64,000 bases of DNA from Longimicrobiales bacterium (lineage in GTDB: Bacteria; Gemmatimonadota; Gemmatimonadetes; Longimicrobiales; Gaopeijiaceae): the NCBI GenBank assembly GCA_028278645.1, contig JANQDZ010000016.1, forward strand, positions 1-64,000, read 5' to 3'. Position numbers and translations under genes: made by a program. The notes beneath the pieces were generated by a model. It was not told the origin of the DNA. It searched no databases and worked only from the letters and a program-made list of their open reading frames with translations. The stretch's first letter is position 1, and each line of letters begins with the position of its first letter. Below are positions 17,710 to 27,493 of the stretch, in pieces.

Positions 17710-18390
17710 ATGCGTCGGGTCATAAGTCTCTACCGTACTTCGGTGGGGAAGAAATTCTACATGGCCGTGTCAGGATTTATCCTGATCGGCTTTTTAGTCG
17801 CCCATATGGTCGGGAACCTGAAGATGTACATGGGCGCCGACTCCTTTAATCACTATGCAGAATTCCTTCGGGAGGTGGGGTACCCGATCCTGCCCCACAT
17901 GGCCGGGCTCTGGCTCTTCAGAATCGTTCTTCTGGTGTGCGTGGGCCTCCACATGCTCTCGGCATGGCAGGTCTACACCCAGAGCCGGAATGCTCGGGGA
18001 GGGAAGTACACGAAAGAAGAGTCTCTCCACTTCGCTTACGCTTCCAGGACAATGCGCTGGGGGGGGGTCATTATCGGGGCTTTTGTCGTGTACCACATCC
18101 TCCACTTCACCACCGGAAACGCTCACCCCGAGTTTGTCCACGGGGAAGCCTACCAGAACGTCATTATCGGATTTCAGAGTCCCCTCGTCGTGGCGTTCTA
18201 CCTGGTGGCCCTGGTGATGGTGACGTTCCACATCTACCACGGGCTTTGGAGCGCTTTTCAAACGGTGGGTGCAAACCACCCGAAGTACAATGCGTACCGG
18301 AGGCCTTTGGCCCTGGTTCTGGCTCTCCTCCTCTTCGCCGGTTTCATGACGGTGCCGGTTGGGGTGGTGGCAGGGGTCCTGACGATCTAG
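17710..18390 (+). CDS. sdhC: Succinate dehydrogenase cytochrome b558 subunit
   Basis: A 226-aa protein with about five hydrophobic segments and well-spaced histidines ([42 protein letters not shown]), the pattern of the single-polypeptide di-heme anchor (b558 type) of Bacillus/Bacteroidota-like complex II. That explains why there is no sdhD. It anchors SdhAB and passes electrons to quinone. Confidence 0.92.
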   Translation: MRRVISLYRTSVGKKFYMAVSGFILIGFLVAHMVGNLKMYMGADSFNHYAEFLREVGYPILPHMAGLWLFRIVLLVCVGLHMLSAWQVYTQSRNARGGKYTKEESLHFAYASRTMRWGGVIIGAFVVYHILHFTTGNAHPEFVHGEAYQNVIIGFQSPLVVAFYLVALVMVTFHIYHGLWSAFQTVGANHPKYNAYRRPLALVLALLLFAGFMTVPVGVVAGVLTI

Positions 18391-18439
18391 AGGTTCCGGA
18401 GACGGAACCCAACGTATACGAGTGGAGGTTTCTGGGGAT

Positions 18440-20353
18440 ATGGAGCTCAACGCCAAAATTCCATCCGGCCCCATCGATCAGCACTGGACCAATCACCAGT
18501 TCGAGATGAAGCTGGTGAACCCGGCCAACAAACGAAAATACAATGTGATCGTTATTGGCTCGGGGCTGGCCGGAGCTGGGGCCGCAGCCACCATGGGCGA
18601 GCTGGGTTACAACGTCCGGGTCTATACCTATAACGACTCGGCTCGTAGGGCTCACTCCATCGCTGCCCAAGGTGGAATCAACGCCGCAAAAAACTACCAG
18701 AATGATGGGGACAGCATCTTCCGCCTCTTCTACGACACCGTAAAGGGGGGAGATTTCCGGTCCAGGGAATCCAACGTTTACCGCCTGGCCGAGGTCAGCC
18801 TGAACATCATCGATCAGGCTGTCGCCCAGGGCGTACCGTTTGCTCGGGAGTACGGAGGCCTTTTGGCCAACCGGTCCTTCGGTGGCGCCCAGGTTTCCCG
18901 GACCTTCTACGCTCGGGGTCAGACCGGCCAACAGCTCCTGTTGGGGTGCTACCAGGCCCTGCAGAAGCAGGTCCATGCCGGGAATGTGAAGGTCTTCTCG
19001 CGGCACGAGATGATGGACGTCGTCGTCGTGGATGGAGTGGCCAAGGGTGTGGTGGTGCGGGATCTCGTGAGTGGCAGGATTTACTCCGACACGGCTGACG
19101 CGGTGGTCCTGGCGACAGGTGGTTACTCCAACGTCTTTTACCTCTCCACCAATGCCAAAGGGTGTAACGTCACCGCTGCGTGGCGGGCGCACCGGAAGGG
19201 TGCCGGGTTCGCAAATCCGTGCTTCACCCAAATCCACCCGACCTGTATTCCGCCTTCCGGAGAGGAACAATCCAAACTCACCCTCATGAGTGAGTCTCTC
19301 CGGAACGACGGACGAATCTGGGTGCCCGCGAAGGAGGGCGACACACGGGCCGCCGCGGACATCCCCGAAGGCGAGAGGGACTATTACCTGGAACGGTTCT
19401 ATCCGTCCTTTGGGAACCTGAGCCCGAGGGACATCTCCTCCCGCCGTGCGAAGGAAATGGTGGACAGCGGGCACGGTGTGGGAGAGATGAGGAACGGCGT
19501 GTACCTGGATTTCGCCGACGCCATCAACCGGTTGGGCGAGGGAGCCATCCGGGAGCGCTACGGGAACCTCTTCGCCATGTATGAAAAGATCACCGGCGAA
19601 GACCCCTACAAGGTGCCCATGAGGATCTATCCGGCTCCTCACTACACCATGGGCGGTCTTTGGGTGGACTACAACCTCCAAACCACCGTTCCCGGCCTTT
19701 TCGCCACAGGTGAGGCGAACTTCTCCGACCACGGGGCCAACCGCCTGGGAGCGTCAGCTCTCATGCAGGGCATGGCCGACGGGTACTTCGTGATGCCGTT
19801 GTGCATCGGCGACTGGTTGGCGCGAGTGAATCCTGGGGACACCCCCACCGATCACCCGGCCTGCAAGGACGCCGAGCGCGAGGTGAAGGAAAAGATGGAC
19901 GCCCTCCTGGCTGTGGGTGGAAAGACATCGGTCGACACCTTCCACCGCAGGCTCGGGAAGGTGATGTGGGATTACTGTGGAATGTCCCGCGACGCCGATG
20001 GCCTCAAGAGCGCCATCTCCCAGATCAAGGAGATCAGGGACGAGTACTGGCAGGACGTCCGGGTACTGGGGAACGGGGAGTCCTTCAACCAGTCGCTGGA
20101 GAAGGCGGGACGCGTGGCCGACTTCATGGAGTTCGCCGAGGTCATGTGCTACGACGCCCTCTCCAGAGACGAGTCCTGCGGCGCCCACTACCGGGTAGAG
20201 CACGTAGATGAGGAAGGGGAGGCGAAGAGAGACGACGAGAACTTCGCCTACTCCGCAGTTTGGGAGTTCAAAGGAGTAGGAGAGGAGCCGGCGCTCCACA
20301 AGGAACCGCTAACCTTTGAGAACGTGCCCCTCTCCACGAGGAGCTATAAATAA
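18440..20353 (+). CDS. sdhA: Succinate dehydrogenase/fumarate reductase flavoprotein subunit
   Basis: A 637-residue protein. Seen: [13 protein letters not shown] (FAD binding), [16 protein letters not shown] with the His for covalent [19 protein letters not shown] and [18 protein letters not shown]. Long insertions compared with E. coli SdhA are typical of the non-proteobacterial b558-type complex. ATG 18440 has GGAGG and GGGGAT upstream; a GTG at 18422 is also possible. It ends one base before sdhB. Confidence 0.96.
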   Translation: MELNAKIPSGPIDQHWTNHQFEMKLVNPANKRKYNVIVIGSGLAGAGAAATMGELGYNVRVYTYNDSARRAHSIAAQGGINAAKNYQNDGDSIFRLFYDTVKGGDFRSRESNVYRLAEVSLNIIDQAVAQGVPFAREYGGLLANRSFGGAQVSRTFYARGQTGQQLLLGCYQALQKQVHAGNVKVFSRHEMMDVVVVDGVAKGVVVRDLVSGRIYSDTADAVVLATGGYSNVFYLSTNAKGCNVTAAWRAHRKGAGFANPCFTQIHPTCIPPSGEEQSKLTLMSESLRNDGRIWVPAKEGDTRAAADIPEGERDYYLERFYPSFGNLSPRDISSRRAKEMVDSGHGVGEMRNGVYLDFADAINRLGEGAIRERYGNLFAMYEKITGEDPYKVPMRIYPAPHYTMGGLWVDYNLQTTVPGLFATGEANFSDHGANRLGASALMQGMADGYFVMPLCIGDWLARVNPGDTPTDHPACKDAEREVKEKMDALLAVGGKTSVDTFHRRLGKVMWDYCGMSRDADGLKSAISQIKEIRDEYWQDVRVLGNGESFNQSLEKAGRVADFMEFAEVMCYDALSRDESCGAHYRVEHVDEEGEAKRDDENFAYSAVWEFKGVGEEPALHKEPLTFENVPLSTRSYK

Positions 20354-21120
20354 TGGACCTCACACTTCACGTATGGCGCCAGGACGGGCCTAACGACAAA
20401 GGGCGTTTCGAAACCCTTCCGGCCAAGGACATCAGCGAGCACATGTCCTTCCTGGAGATGCTCGACCTGGTAAATGAGCAGCTCATCGATCAGGGTAAAG
20501 AGCCCATCGCCTTCGACCACGATTGTCGGGAAGGTATCTGCGGAACCTGCGGCCTCATGATCAACGGGGTTCCTCACGGACCGTTGAGCCTCACCACGGC
20601 CTGCCAGATTCACATGAGACACCTGGAAGGTGCCACGGAAATCTGGGTCGAACCCTGGAGAGCCACGGCCTTCCCCGTGATCAAGGATCTGGTCGTGGAC
20701 CGGAGTGCCATGGACCGGATCATAGAAGCCGGCGGGTACGTTTCGGTTCGTACAGGAGCCGCACAGGACGCCAACGCCACTCCCATCAAAAAAATCGACG
20801 CCGACATGGCCATGGATGCCGCCATTTGTATCGGTTGTGGAGCCTGCGTCGCCGCCTGTCCAAACGCCTCGGCCATGCTCTTCACCTCGGCCAAGGTCGG
20901 ACACCTGGGTTTTCTCCCTCAGGGTCAGCCGGAGCGGTATGAGAGGGTTCTGAACATGGTCCAAGTCCACGATGACGAGGGCTTCGGAAACTGTACCAAC
21001 CACGGTGCCTGTCAGAACGCATGCCCCAAGGGAATCAGCGTGGACTTCATCTCCCGCCTGAACAGGGACCTTGTAAAAGCCACGCTGACGTACAAGCCTT
21101 ACGAGATCACGGCAGTGTAG
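20353..21120 (+). CDS. sdhB: Succinate dehydrogenase iron-sulfur subunit
   Basis: A 255-residue protein. The N-terminal ferredoxin domain carries [10 protein letters not shown] and a later Cys ([2Fe-2S]); the C-terminal domain carries [12 protein letters not shown] and [14 protein letters not shown] for the [4Fe-4S] and [3Fe-4S] clusters. The length and the [12 protein letters not shown] ending fit the b558-type complex. It completes the sdhCAB unit. Confidence 0.96.
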   Translation: MDLTLHVWRQDGPNDKGRFETLPAKDISEHMSFLEMLDLVNEQLIDQGKEPIAFDHDCREGICGTCGLMINGVPHGPLSLTTACQIHMRHLEGATEIWVEPWRATAFPVIKDLVVDRSAMDRIIEAGGYVSVRTGAAQDANATPIKKIDADMAMDAAICIGCGACVAACPNASAMLFTSAKVGHLGFLPQGQPERYERVLNMVQVHDDEGFGNCTNHGACQNACPKGISVDFISRLNRDLVKATLTYKPYEITAV

Positions 21121-21189
21121 GACCGAGAGACTTCGGCGTTTTGATCGCCGCCGGCTTACCAGCTGCGGCGGGGCGACTTGATGTAAGCG

Positions 21190-21219
21190 AAGGGCCGGTC
21201 CCAATCGGGGCCGGCCCTT
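21190..21219 (+). terminator. Hairpin between sdhB and the FKBP genes
   Basis: AAGGGCCGG (21190-21198) pairs perfectly with CCGGCCCTT (21211-21219). Only a short T/C tract follows, so termination may be partial. Confidence 0.55.
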
Positions 21220-21242
21220 CCATGAGGAGGTTGGAGGAGGTC

Positions 21243-21680
21243 ATGAGGAACTTGTGCGTTTTGTTTTTGACCGCTGCTATCGTTGCCTGTGGCGGTGACG
21301 CCGAGATCGCGCCGGCTTTTGCGCCAGATGTGGACCTGGCGGCCATGACCCAGACGGAATCGGGTCTCCATGTTCTGGATCTGGAGGTAGGGGAAGGGGA
21401 GGAGGCATCCATTGGCCTCCTAGCCACTGTCCATTATACCGGGTGGTATCTTGACGGGGAGAAGTTTGATTCGAGCCTTGATCGGGGTGAGCCCTATCCG
21501 GTTCCTCTGGGAGCGGGGAAGGTCATCCAGGGATGGGATGAGGGGCTCGTGGGGATGCGGGTCGGAGGAAAGCGCCGGCTGGTGATTCCTCCTGAATTGG
21601 GTTATGGCCGCGAGGGTGGCAGGGGAATTCCCCCGAACTCGACGTTGGTTTTTGACGTGGAGTTGGTCAATGTCGAGTAG
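21243..21680 (+). CDS. FKBP-type peptidyl-prolyl isomerase, lipoprotein
   Basis: A 145-residue protein. The lipobox LTAAIVAC points to an envelope lipoprotein (C17). The FKBP domain shows VHYTGWYLDGEKFDSS, VIQGWDEGLVGMRVGGKRR and the closing strand TLVFDVELV. It catalyses proline cis-trans isomerisation in exported proteins. ATG 21243 is preceded by GGAGGAGG; the in-frame ATG at 21222 is upstream of that. A paralogue follows. Confidence 0.92.
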   Translation: MRNLCVLFLTAAIVACGGDAEIAPAFAPDVDLAAMTQTESGLHVLDLEVGEGEEASIGLLATVHYTGWYLDGEKFDSSLDRGEPYPVPLGAGKVIQGWDEGLVGMRVGGKRRLVIPPELGYGREGGRGIPPNSTLVFDVELVNVE

Positions 21681-21690
21681 GGGAGGGTTG

Positions 21691-21798
21691 ATGAGGGGTA
21701 TCGGTCCCAGGATTGTACTGACCGGTGCGGCGGCAGTCCTCTGTTGGGCCTGTGCCACCATGGCATTCGAGATTCAACTATTGGGTGTGGGAGAATGA
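21691..21798 (+). pseudogene. Small ORF, probable remnant of a third FKBP copy
   Basis: A 35-codon frame starts at ATG 21691 (GGGAGGG upstream) and ends TGA overlapping the next ATG (ATGA). Its last 14 residues, ATMAFEIQLLGVGE, align with the last FKBP strand of the following gene (ATLVFDIDLLGVG), and the DNA is similar too. The first 20 residues look like a lipoprotein leader ending CWAC. I read it as what is left of a tandem FKBP copy after deletion; it may still be translated and couple the next gene. Confidence 0.55.
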
Positions 21799-22262
21799 AA
21801 AGTTCGATCTTGGGCTTTACCGGCTTCGGACTCCTGCTTTCCCTCCAGGCGTGTGATCCGGGAGGTACCACCGGCACGGAGGGCACGGGTGGGCTCACCT
21901 TCGCCCCCGGGCTCGGCGTGGATCTCACTCAGATGACTCGGACATCCTCAGGCCTCTACTACCAAGATCTTGTGGTGGGCACGGGGGAAGAGGCGGTGGA
22001 AGGGGGCAGGGTCACGGTTCATTACACGGGGTGGCTCCACGACGGGACCCAATTCGACACGAGCCTCGGAGGAGACCCTGCCACCTTCAATCTCTACGAG
22101 GTGATCCAGGGCTGGGCCGAGGGTGTGCCCGGGATGAAGGTGGGTGGGAAAAGGAAGCTGGTGGTCCCCCCCCATTTGGGATACGGGCAGGCCGGGTCTC
22201 CCCCGCTGATACCGGGGAATGCCACGCTGGTCTTCGACATCGACCTGTTGGGGGTTGGTTGA
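21795..22262 (+). CDS. FKBP-type peptidyl-prolyl isomerase, lipoprotein (second copy)
   Basis: A 155-residue protein with lipobox LLSLQAC and FKBP motifs VHYTGWLHDGTQFDTS, VIQGWAEGVPGMKVGGKRK and PGNATLVFDIDLLGVG. Homologous to the gene just upstream, so a tandem duplication that has diverged. ATG 21795 is inside the overlap with the small remnant ORF. Likely an envelope proline isomerase. Confidence 0.92.
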   Translation: MKSSILGFTGFGLLLSLQACDPGGTTGTEGTGGLTFAPGLGVDLTQMTRTSSGLYYQDLVVGTGEEAVEGGRVTVHYTGWLHDGTQFDTSLGGDPATFNLYEVIQGWAEGVPGMKVGGKRKLVVPPHLGYGQAGSPPLIPGNATLVFDIDLLGVG

Positions 22263-22514
22263 TGGGCCCGGCATGATCGCTGCCCAGGAGGGTCTGAGCA
22301 GGTCGGTTCCCCTACGGTCCCCGTGAGGGGGGCGCTCGCCTTCCCGTCTCGATATCTTCGGGGCTCGCTACGCCAAAGCGGGCCCGCAACTTCCTCCTGG
22401 CGACTTCCATCTTCCACAGGCCCGCGTCGGATGCCCCCGCACGGGGGCCGCAGGGGGAACCGTCCGACTCGAATCCGGGAATCGACGAACTGGCCTCCAC
22501 GAGGCCGTGTCGTG

Positions 22515-22889
22515 TCAGCCCCGCACCACCTCCACGTCGATGACCGGCCCCAGGTCGAAAAGGGGTGCGGGACCGTCCAGAAGCCTCCCGACGGGATTCA
22601 CGGCGGATGCAGCCCGGGGTTCCCCGCCGACACTGGCCGGGGTAGGGCCGAAGAAGACGCAGAGGGCATGCCCGGTGGGCCAGTAGGCCAGCTCCCCCAC
22701 CTCCATCTCATCCCGGGCGTCGTCGGCCAGTGGGACGGAAATGCCGCAATCCCCGTAATACTCGTCACCCCACCGGAACATCCTGAACTCTAGCGGAAGC
22801 TCGGCCAGGAGGCCCCGGGCTGTGGGGGAGTCGTTGAGCTCGGCGGCCAACTCCAGCGGTCCGATTCTGATGAGTATGCGCTCGGCCAT
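22515..22889 (-). CDS. Cyclophilin-like fold protein
   Basis: A protein of 124 aa. Seen: ILIRIGPLELAAELNDSPTA at the N-terminus, LPLEFRMFRWGDEYYGDCG, VGELAYWPTGHALCVFFGPTP, and a C-terminal VIDVEV strand; this is the pattern of small cyclophilin-like (DUF369-type) proteins. They share a fold with cyclophilin but catalytic activity is mostly unproven. ATG 22889 has GGAGG eight bases upstream, so I preferred it to 22907. Divergent from the FKBP genes and upstream of nothing obvious. Confidence 0.8.
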   Translation of the reverse strand: MAERILIRIGPLELAAELNDSPTARGLLAELPLEFRMFRWGDEYYGDCGISVPLADDARDEMEVGELAYWPTGHALCVFFGPTPASVGGEPRAASAVNPVGRLLDGPAPLFDLGPVIDVEVVRG

Positions 22890-22974
22890 AGGGTACCTCC
22901 TGGTCACTCTGTCGGTCGGTTACGGGGATGGCGAGCGGCCCCCGAGGGGGCACCGAGGAGAGGGCCGTCGACCC

Positions 22975-23529
22975 TTACAGCTTCGGCAGTGTCACCCCCT
23001 GCTGGTTCATGTACTTGCCCTTCCGATCGGCGTAGGCGATCTCGGGCTCCTCATCCCCCTGAAAGAAGAGGAGCTGGGCGATGCCCTCCCCACCGTAGAT
23101 CTTCGCTGGGAGCGGTGTCGTATTGGAGATCTCGAGGGTCAGGTAGCCACACCAGGTGGGCTCCAGGGGGGTCACGTTCACGATGATGCCGCATCGGGCG
23201 TAGGTGCTCTTCCCGAGACAGACCACCAGCGTATCTCGGGGGATGCGGAAGTACTCCTCCGTTCGGGCGAGGGCGAAGGAGTTGGGCGGGATGATGCATT
23301 CAGCGGAGTTGACGTCCACGAACGACCTGTCGTCGAAGCTTTTTGGATCCACCACCACGTTGTGGACGTTGGTGAAGACCTTGAACTCCGGGGCGACCCG
23401 GATGTCATACCCAAACGAGGAGAGGCCGTAGGAAATATTCCCTTCCTTCACCTGGTTAGGGTGGAAGGGTTCGATCATCCCATGTTCCTCGGCCATACGG
23501 CGGATCCAACGGTCGCTCTTGATACTCAT
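22975..23529 (-). CDS. dcd: dCTP deaminase
   Basis: A 184-residue enzyme that deaminates dCTP to dUTP for thymidylate synthesis. Seen: [13 protein letters not shown] near the N-terminus, [33 protein letters not shown] with the catalytic Glu region, and the dUTPase-like [11 protein letters not shown]. Transcribed away from nuo. A short gap separates it from the cyclophilin-like gene on the same strand. Confidence 0.95.
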   Translation of the reverse strand: MSIKSDRWIRRMAEEHGMIEPFHPNQVKEGNISYGLSSFGYDIRVAPEFKVFTNVHNVVVDPKSFDDRSFVDVNSAECIIPPNSFALARTEEYFRIPRDTLVVCLGKSTYARCGIIVNVTPLEPTWCGYLTLEISNTTPLPAKIYGGEGIAQLLFFQGDEEPEIAYADRKGKYMNQQGVTLPKL

Positions 23530-23690
23530 AAATCCCAGATCGTAAAAGGGGGGTCAAAAGGTCGCTTTCGGACAGGTCAGAAGGTCCGTTCCGAAGCAAG
23601 GCGGGGCCCAAGATACGGGGTGGAAATGCCCCTAGGCAAACGGCATGGAAAATGCTGTTTTTCTACACCCGGAGAGGCCTAAGCTGTTGC

Positions 23691-23719
23691 TTGACCTTCG
23701 TCTAGGCCTCGTCTACATT
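23691..23719 (+). promoter_or_regulatory. Predicted promoter of the nuo operon
   Basis: TTGACC (23691-23696), a 17-base spacer and TACATT (23714-23719), 47 bases before nuoA. The best promoter match in the window; the -10 hexamer is the same as at carA. Confidence 0.7.
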
Positions 23720-23766
23720 CGGGCGTTCGAAAAGTGACCGATTTCACACACGTTTAGGGCATTCCC

Positions 23767-24123
23767 ATGGCGGAATCCTACGTACCTCTCCTAATCCTCT
23801 TCGCGGCCTCGACGGTAGCGGCCCTCGGGTTCGTGGCCATCTCCACCATTCTCAACCCTCGGAGGCCTACTCCTCAGAAGGACATGCCTTACGAGTCGGG
23901 AATGATCCCTTTGGGCGACACCAGGGCCAGGTTTTCCGTGAAGTTCTACGTGGTCGCCATCAGCTTCATCGTGTTCGACTTGGAGACGGTGTTCCTCATT
24001 CCTTGGGCCGTCGAGGTCAAGGAGTTGGGATGGAGCGCCTTCGTGGCGATGACACTGTTCGTCGTCGTCCTGGCGGTCGGACTTCTCTACGAGTGGAAAA
24101 AAGGAGGCCTTGAGTGGGATTGA
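23767..24123 (+). CDS. nuoA: NADH-quinone oxidoreductase subunit A
   Basis: A 118-residue membrane subunit of complex I with three hydrophobic segments and the conserved [20 protein letters not shown] and [13 protein letters not shown] segments. First gene of the 14-gene nuo operon, which carries electrons from NADH to quinone and pumps protons. It overlaps nuoB by ten bases. Confidence 0.96.
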   Translation: MAESYVPLLILFAASTVAALGFVAISTILNPRRPTPQKDMPYESGMIPLGDTRARFSVKFYVVAISFIVFDLETVFLIPWAVEVKELGWSAFVAMTLFVVVLAVGLLYEWKKGGLEWD

Positions 24124-24797
24124 ATGACAAGGCGCCTCCCCAGATAGTCGGGGCTTCGCCCGGGCTCCTGGGGGAGGGTACCCCTGCGTTCTTTACGTCA
24201 AAGCTCGATTTCCTGGTGAACTGGGCTCGGAGGAATTCTCTCTGGCCCAACCCCCTGGGGACCGCCTGTTGCGGCATCGAGATGATGGCGGCATTCGCCA
24301 GCGATTACGACTTGGCTCGCTTCGGGATGGAGCGAATGTCCTTCAGCCCGAGGCAGGCCGATGTCCTCGTCTGCGCCGGCCGTGTGACCTACAAGTTCGC
24401 CCCTGTCCTGCGCCGGATTTGGGACCAGATGACCCAGCCCAAATGGTGTATTTCCATGGGCGCTTGTGCCAGCACCGGAGGGGTTTTTGACGTCTACTCC
24501 ATGGTCCAGGGCATCGACACCATCATCCCGGTGGACGTCTACATCCCTGGCTGCCCTCCCCGGCCGGAGGCCCTCATCTACGCCCTCATGATGGTCCAGG
24601 AGAAGATCAAGCAGGAGAGCCTGGATCAACACGCCATTCTCAGGGCCGAGGATCCTGCGGCCGTGGCGAAACCCAGGGCCGACGAGGAGGAGATCGGCGA
24701 CCTGTCTGGACCGTTCGGGAACTCCACCGAGCAGAATCGGGTGAGCGGCCTCGAGCGGACCGACGTCATCAGTCGGCCCGGTGACCGGCTCCCGTAG
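24114..24797 (+). CDS. nuoB: NADH-quinone oxidoreductase subunit B
   Basis: A 227-residue peripheral subunit holding the N2 [4Fe-4S] cluster, the last one before quinone. Seen: [10 protein letters not shown] (tandem Cys), [18 protein letters not shown] and [11 protein letters not shown], the four cluster ligands' contexts. The ~45-residue acidic tail after EKIKQE is not conserved. GTG start with AAGGAGG upstream, inside nuoA. Confidence 0.96.
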   Translation: MGLNDKAPPQIVGASPGLLGEGTPAFFTSKLDFLVNWARRNSLWPNPLGTACCGIEMMAAFASDYDLARFGMERMSFSPRQADVLVCAGRVTYKFAPVLRRIWDQMTQPKWCISMGACASTGGVFDVYSMVQGIDTIIPVDVYIPGCPPRPEALIYALMMVQEKIKQESLDQHAILRAEDPAAVAKPRADEEEIGDLSGPFGNSTEQNRVSGLERTDVISRPGDRLP

Positions 24798-24815
24798 AGA
24801 TGAAAGCGATACTTC

Positions 24816-25505
24816 ATGGCTGACGAGAGATCCGGCTTCGACGCGGTGGTGGAGGGCCCCAAACCCTCCTACCAAGGAGAGCTCAGCCCGGTTCAGGTGC
24901 AATCGCCGGGAGAGGTCCACGAGTCCGTCGAGGCTTTGAGAGACCTGTTCGGAGAGGCGGTCCTGCGGCACGACGTGGTGGCGAACGGCCAACACATCGT
25001 GTTCGTTCCGCCGGAGCGGAATCTGGAGATCTTGACCTGGCTCCGGGACGACCCGGAACAGCAGTACGATCTCCTGCGGGACGTAACCGCGGTGGACTAC
25101 GGAGGTGGCCAGCCTCTCCAGGTGGTCTATCAGCTGTTTTCCTTCTTCCATAAAAATGCCCTCTGTGTGAAATGTGAGCTCCCGCTGGATGACTTGGAGA
25201 TCGAGTCGGTGGTGAGCCTGTGGAAGGCGGCGAACTGGTTGGAACGGGAGGTCTACGACCTTTTCGGGATCACGTTCAAGAACCATCCTGACCTCCGGCG
25301 GATTCTCATGCCTCCGGACTATGCCGAGGGGCACCCGCTGAGGAAGGACTTCCCTCTGAGGGGAAGGTTCTCCAGAGCCGAGCAAACCCGAAGGGCCCTG
25401 AGTCAGGACCTGGACCACTACTACTTCGATGCGGAAATCGAGCGGGGAGGAGAACCTCAGGAACTCCCGCCGGTAGCGAAGACTGGGGAGGAAGCCCCCG
25501 AATAG
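24816..25505 (+). CDS. nuoC: NADH-quinone oxidoreductase subunit C
   Basis: A 229-residue peripheral-arm subunit (30-kDa type). Seen: LLRDVTAVDY, VVSLWKAANWLEREVYDLFG and HPDLRRILMPPDYAEGHPLRKDFPL. Separate from nuoD, unlike the fused nuoCD of enterobacteria. The N-terminal 50 and C-terminal 30 residues are variable. Confidence 0.95.
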   Translation: MADERSGFDAVVEGPKPSYQGELSPVQVQSPGEVHESVEALRDLFGEAVLRHDVVANGQHIVFVPPERNLEILTWLRDDPEQQYDLLRDVTAVDYGGGQPLQVVYQLFSFFHKNALCVKCELPLDDLEIESVVSLWKAANWLEREVYDLFGITFKNHPDLRRILMPPDYAEGHPLRKDFPLRGRFSRAEQTRRALSQDLDHYYFDAEIERGGEPQELPPVAKTGEEAPE

Positions 25506-25550
25506 GGGCTCTCTCTGCACGGCGCACGAGCGCGAAACGGGAAACGATAC

Positions 25551-26834
25551 ATGGCCCAGAAAACAGTCGAGCTGACCCTCGGCCGAACTCCGGAGATGGG
25601 AGTGGGTGGGAAGCCCGTTATGGGGCCTCTAGCACCCATCGACATGCCCGAACCGGATATGGAATCGGAAAACATGCTCGTGAACATCGGGCCCCAGCAC
25701 CCCGCCACCCACGGGGTGCTCAGGCTGGTTTGCGAGCTTGACGGCGAGACAGTGGTGAAGTGCACACCCCACATCGGGTACCTCCACTCCTCTTTTGAGA
25801 AGCTCGGCGAGTACAGGACGTGGAATCAGATCGTGCCCCTCACCGACCGAATGGACTACCTGGCTCCCCTCATCTACAACTGCGCTTATATCATGAGCGT
25901 TGAGGCCATGATGGGGATCGAGGTTACGGAGCGGTGCAAGCTGACCCGGGTCATCATGATGGAGCTGGACCGGATCTTCGGGCACCTTCTCTGGTTGGGC
26001 ACTTTTGTGATGGACCTCGGCGCTTTCACTCCCTTCCTCTACACCTTCACAGAGCGGGAGCGCATCTACAGGCTCCACGAGGCCTACACCGGAGCCCGCA
26101 TCACCACCTCCGCCACAAGGGTCGGGGGGATGATGTCCGATATGCCCGAGGGCTGGGCCCAGGGCGTCAGGGATTTCTGCCATGGGCTTCCCAGGACCCT
26201 GGAAGAGTGCGAAACCCTGCTGGACAACCATGGCATTTTCCTTAGCCGGTGCCAGGGCATCGGGGTGATCTCCGGCGAGGATGCCCTCAACTATGGCCTC
26301 ACAGGCGCCAACCTCCGGGGGAGCGGGGTCCCGTACGACGTCCGGAAAGACCAACCCTACTACGACTACGAGACCTACGACTTCGAGATCCCGGTGGGAG
26401 AGTATGGCGACTCCTACGACCGGTACCTCTGCCGAATGGAAGAAATGAAGCAGAGCCTGAGGATCCTCCACCAAGCCCTGGACCGGCTGGAAAAGGCCAA
26501 GGGCCCCATGGATGTTGAAGACCCAAGGATCACTCTTCCTTCCAAGACAGACGCCATGAGCGACATGGAGTCCATGATCCACCACTTCAAGCTCGTTACC
26601 GAGGGACTCCATGCGCCGGTTGGGGAGTCGTACTTCCCGGTTGAGGCTTCCAAGGGCGAGTTGGGGATGTACGTGGTGAGCGACGGAGGAACGAAGCCGG
26701 TCCGCTGGCGGGTACGTCCGCCGTCGTTCGTGAACTTGGCGGCCCTGCCGAGCATGCTGGAGGGGCACCTCCTGTCCGACCTGATCACAATCAACGCCAG
26801 TATCGACATTGTTCTGGGGGAAATTGACCGATGA
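25551..26834 (+). CDS. nuoD: NADH-quinone oxidoreductase subunit D
   Basis: A 427-residue 49-kDa subunit that forms the quinone site with NuoB. Seen: IGPQHPATHGVLR (quinone-site His), GYLHSSFEKLGEYRTW, MDLGAFTPFLYTF and SFVNLAALPSMLEGHLLSD. Its end overlaps nuoE as ATGA. Confidence 0.96.
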   Translation: MAQKTVELTLGRTPEMGVGGKPVMGPLAPIDMPEPDMESENMLVNIGPQHPATHGVLRLVCELDGETVVKCTPHIGYLHSSFEKLGEYRTWNQIVPLTDRMDYLAPLIYNCAYIMSVEAMMGIEVTERCKLTRVIMMELDRIFGHLLWLGTFVMDLGAFTPFLYTFTERERIYRLHEAYTGARITTSATRVGGMMSDMPEGWAQGVRDFCHGLPRTLEECETLLDNHGIFLSRCQGIGVISGEDALNYGLTGANLRGSGVPYDVRKDQPYYDYETYDFEIPVGEYGDSYDRYLCRMEEMKQSLRILHQALDRLEKAKGPMDVEDPRITLPSKTDAMSDMESMIHHFKLVTEGLHAPVGESYFPVEASKGELGMYVVSDGGTKPVRWRVRPPSFVNLAALPSMLEGHLLSDLITINASIDIVLGEIDR

Positions 26835-27493
26835 GTGAAGCGCGGAAGATCCCCTTCAGGAACCCCGGCTGGGCTGGAAACACAGGTGAGTTCGATTTGA
26901 CTGAGGCCCAAGTCCGGGGAGACGAGTACGTAGGAAAACGTCCTCCGGAGGGAGGGCACGCTTCGGGTGCCAGCACGTACCCCTACATGCTCGCTGAGAG
27001 GGATCCTGAAGCTCCCATATTCGACGGGCCGTTCAAGGAACGGCTGGAAAAGATCCGTAGCCGATATCCGGACGCCCGATCGGCCCTCTTACCGGCGTTG
27101 GGAATGGCCCAGGAGCTTCGGGGCTACCTTTCGCCGGAGACCATGGAGCAGGTTGCCGGCCTTCTTGACCTCTCCCCGGCATACGTCAGGGGTGTGGCCA
27201 CCTTCTACACCATGTACAACAAGCGCCCCGTCGGGCGCTTTCTCATTCAGGTCTGTACGAACATCAGCTGCGGGATCTGCGGCGGGGACGACGTTCTACA
27301 GGCCTTCTTGAACAATACGGAGACCGAGCTAGGGGAAACCTCGGAAGATGGGAACTTCACGGTCATCGAGGCTGAGTGTTTGGCCGGCTGCGGGTTCCCC
27401 ACCACGGTCCAGATCAACTCTCGTTATTACGAGAACGTGATGCCCAAGGATGTTCCAGAAATCCTGGAACGCCTCAAGGCCCAGGGTGAATAG
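26831..27493 (+). CDS. nuoE: NADH-quinone oxidoreductase subunit E
   Basis: A 220-residue subunit carrying the N1a [2Fe-2S] cluster. Seen: YPDARSALLPALGMAQEL, VRGVATFYTMYN, VCTNISCGICGG and ECLAGCGFPTTVQIN, giving the four Cys ligands. The N-terminal ~60 residues are an extension not needed for the fold; typical NuoE is about 160-170 aa. It ends directly before nuoF. Confidence 0.95.
   Translation: MSEARKIPFRNPGWAGNTGEFDLTEAQVRGDEYVGKRPPEGGHASGASTYPYMLAERDPEAPIFDGPFKERLEKIRSRYPDARSALLPALGMAQELRGYLSPETMEQVAGLLDLSPAYVRGVATFYTMYNKRPVGRFLIQVCTNISCGICGGDDVLQAFLNNTETELGETSEDGNFTVIEAECLAGCGFPTTVQINSRYYENVMPKDVPEILERLKAQGE

Noticed and set aside
22312-22500. 62-codon minus-strand frame after the FKBP genes
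   Set aside because: Low-complexity, no ribosome-binding site or known motif; not supported as a gene.
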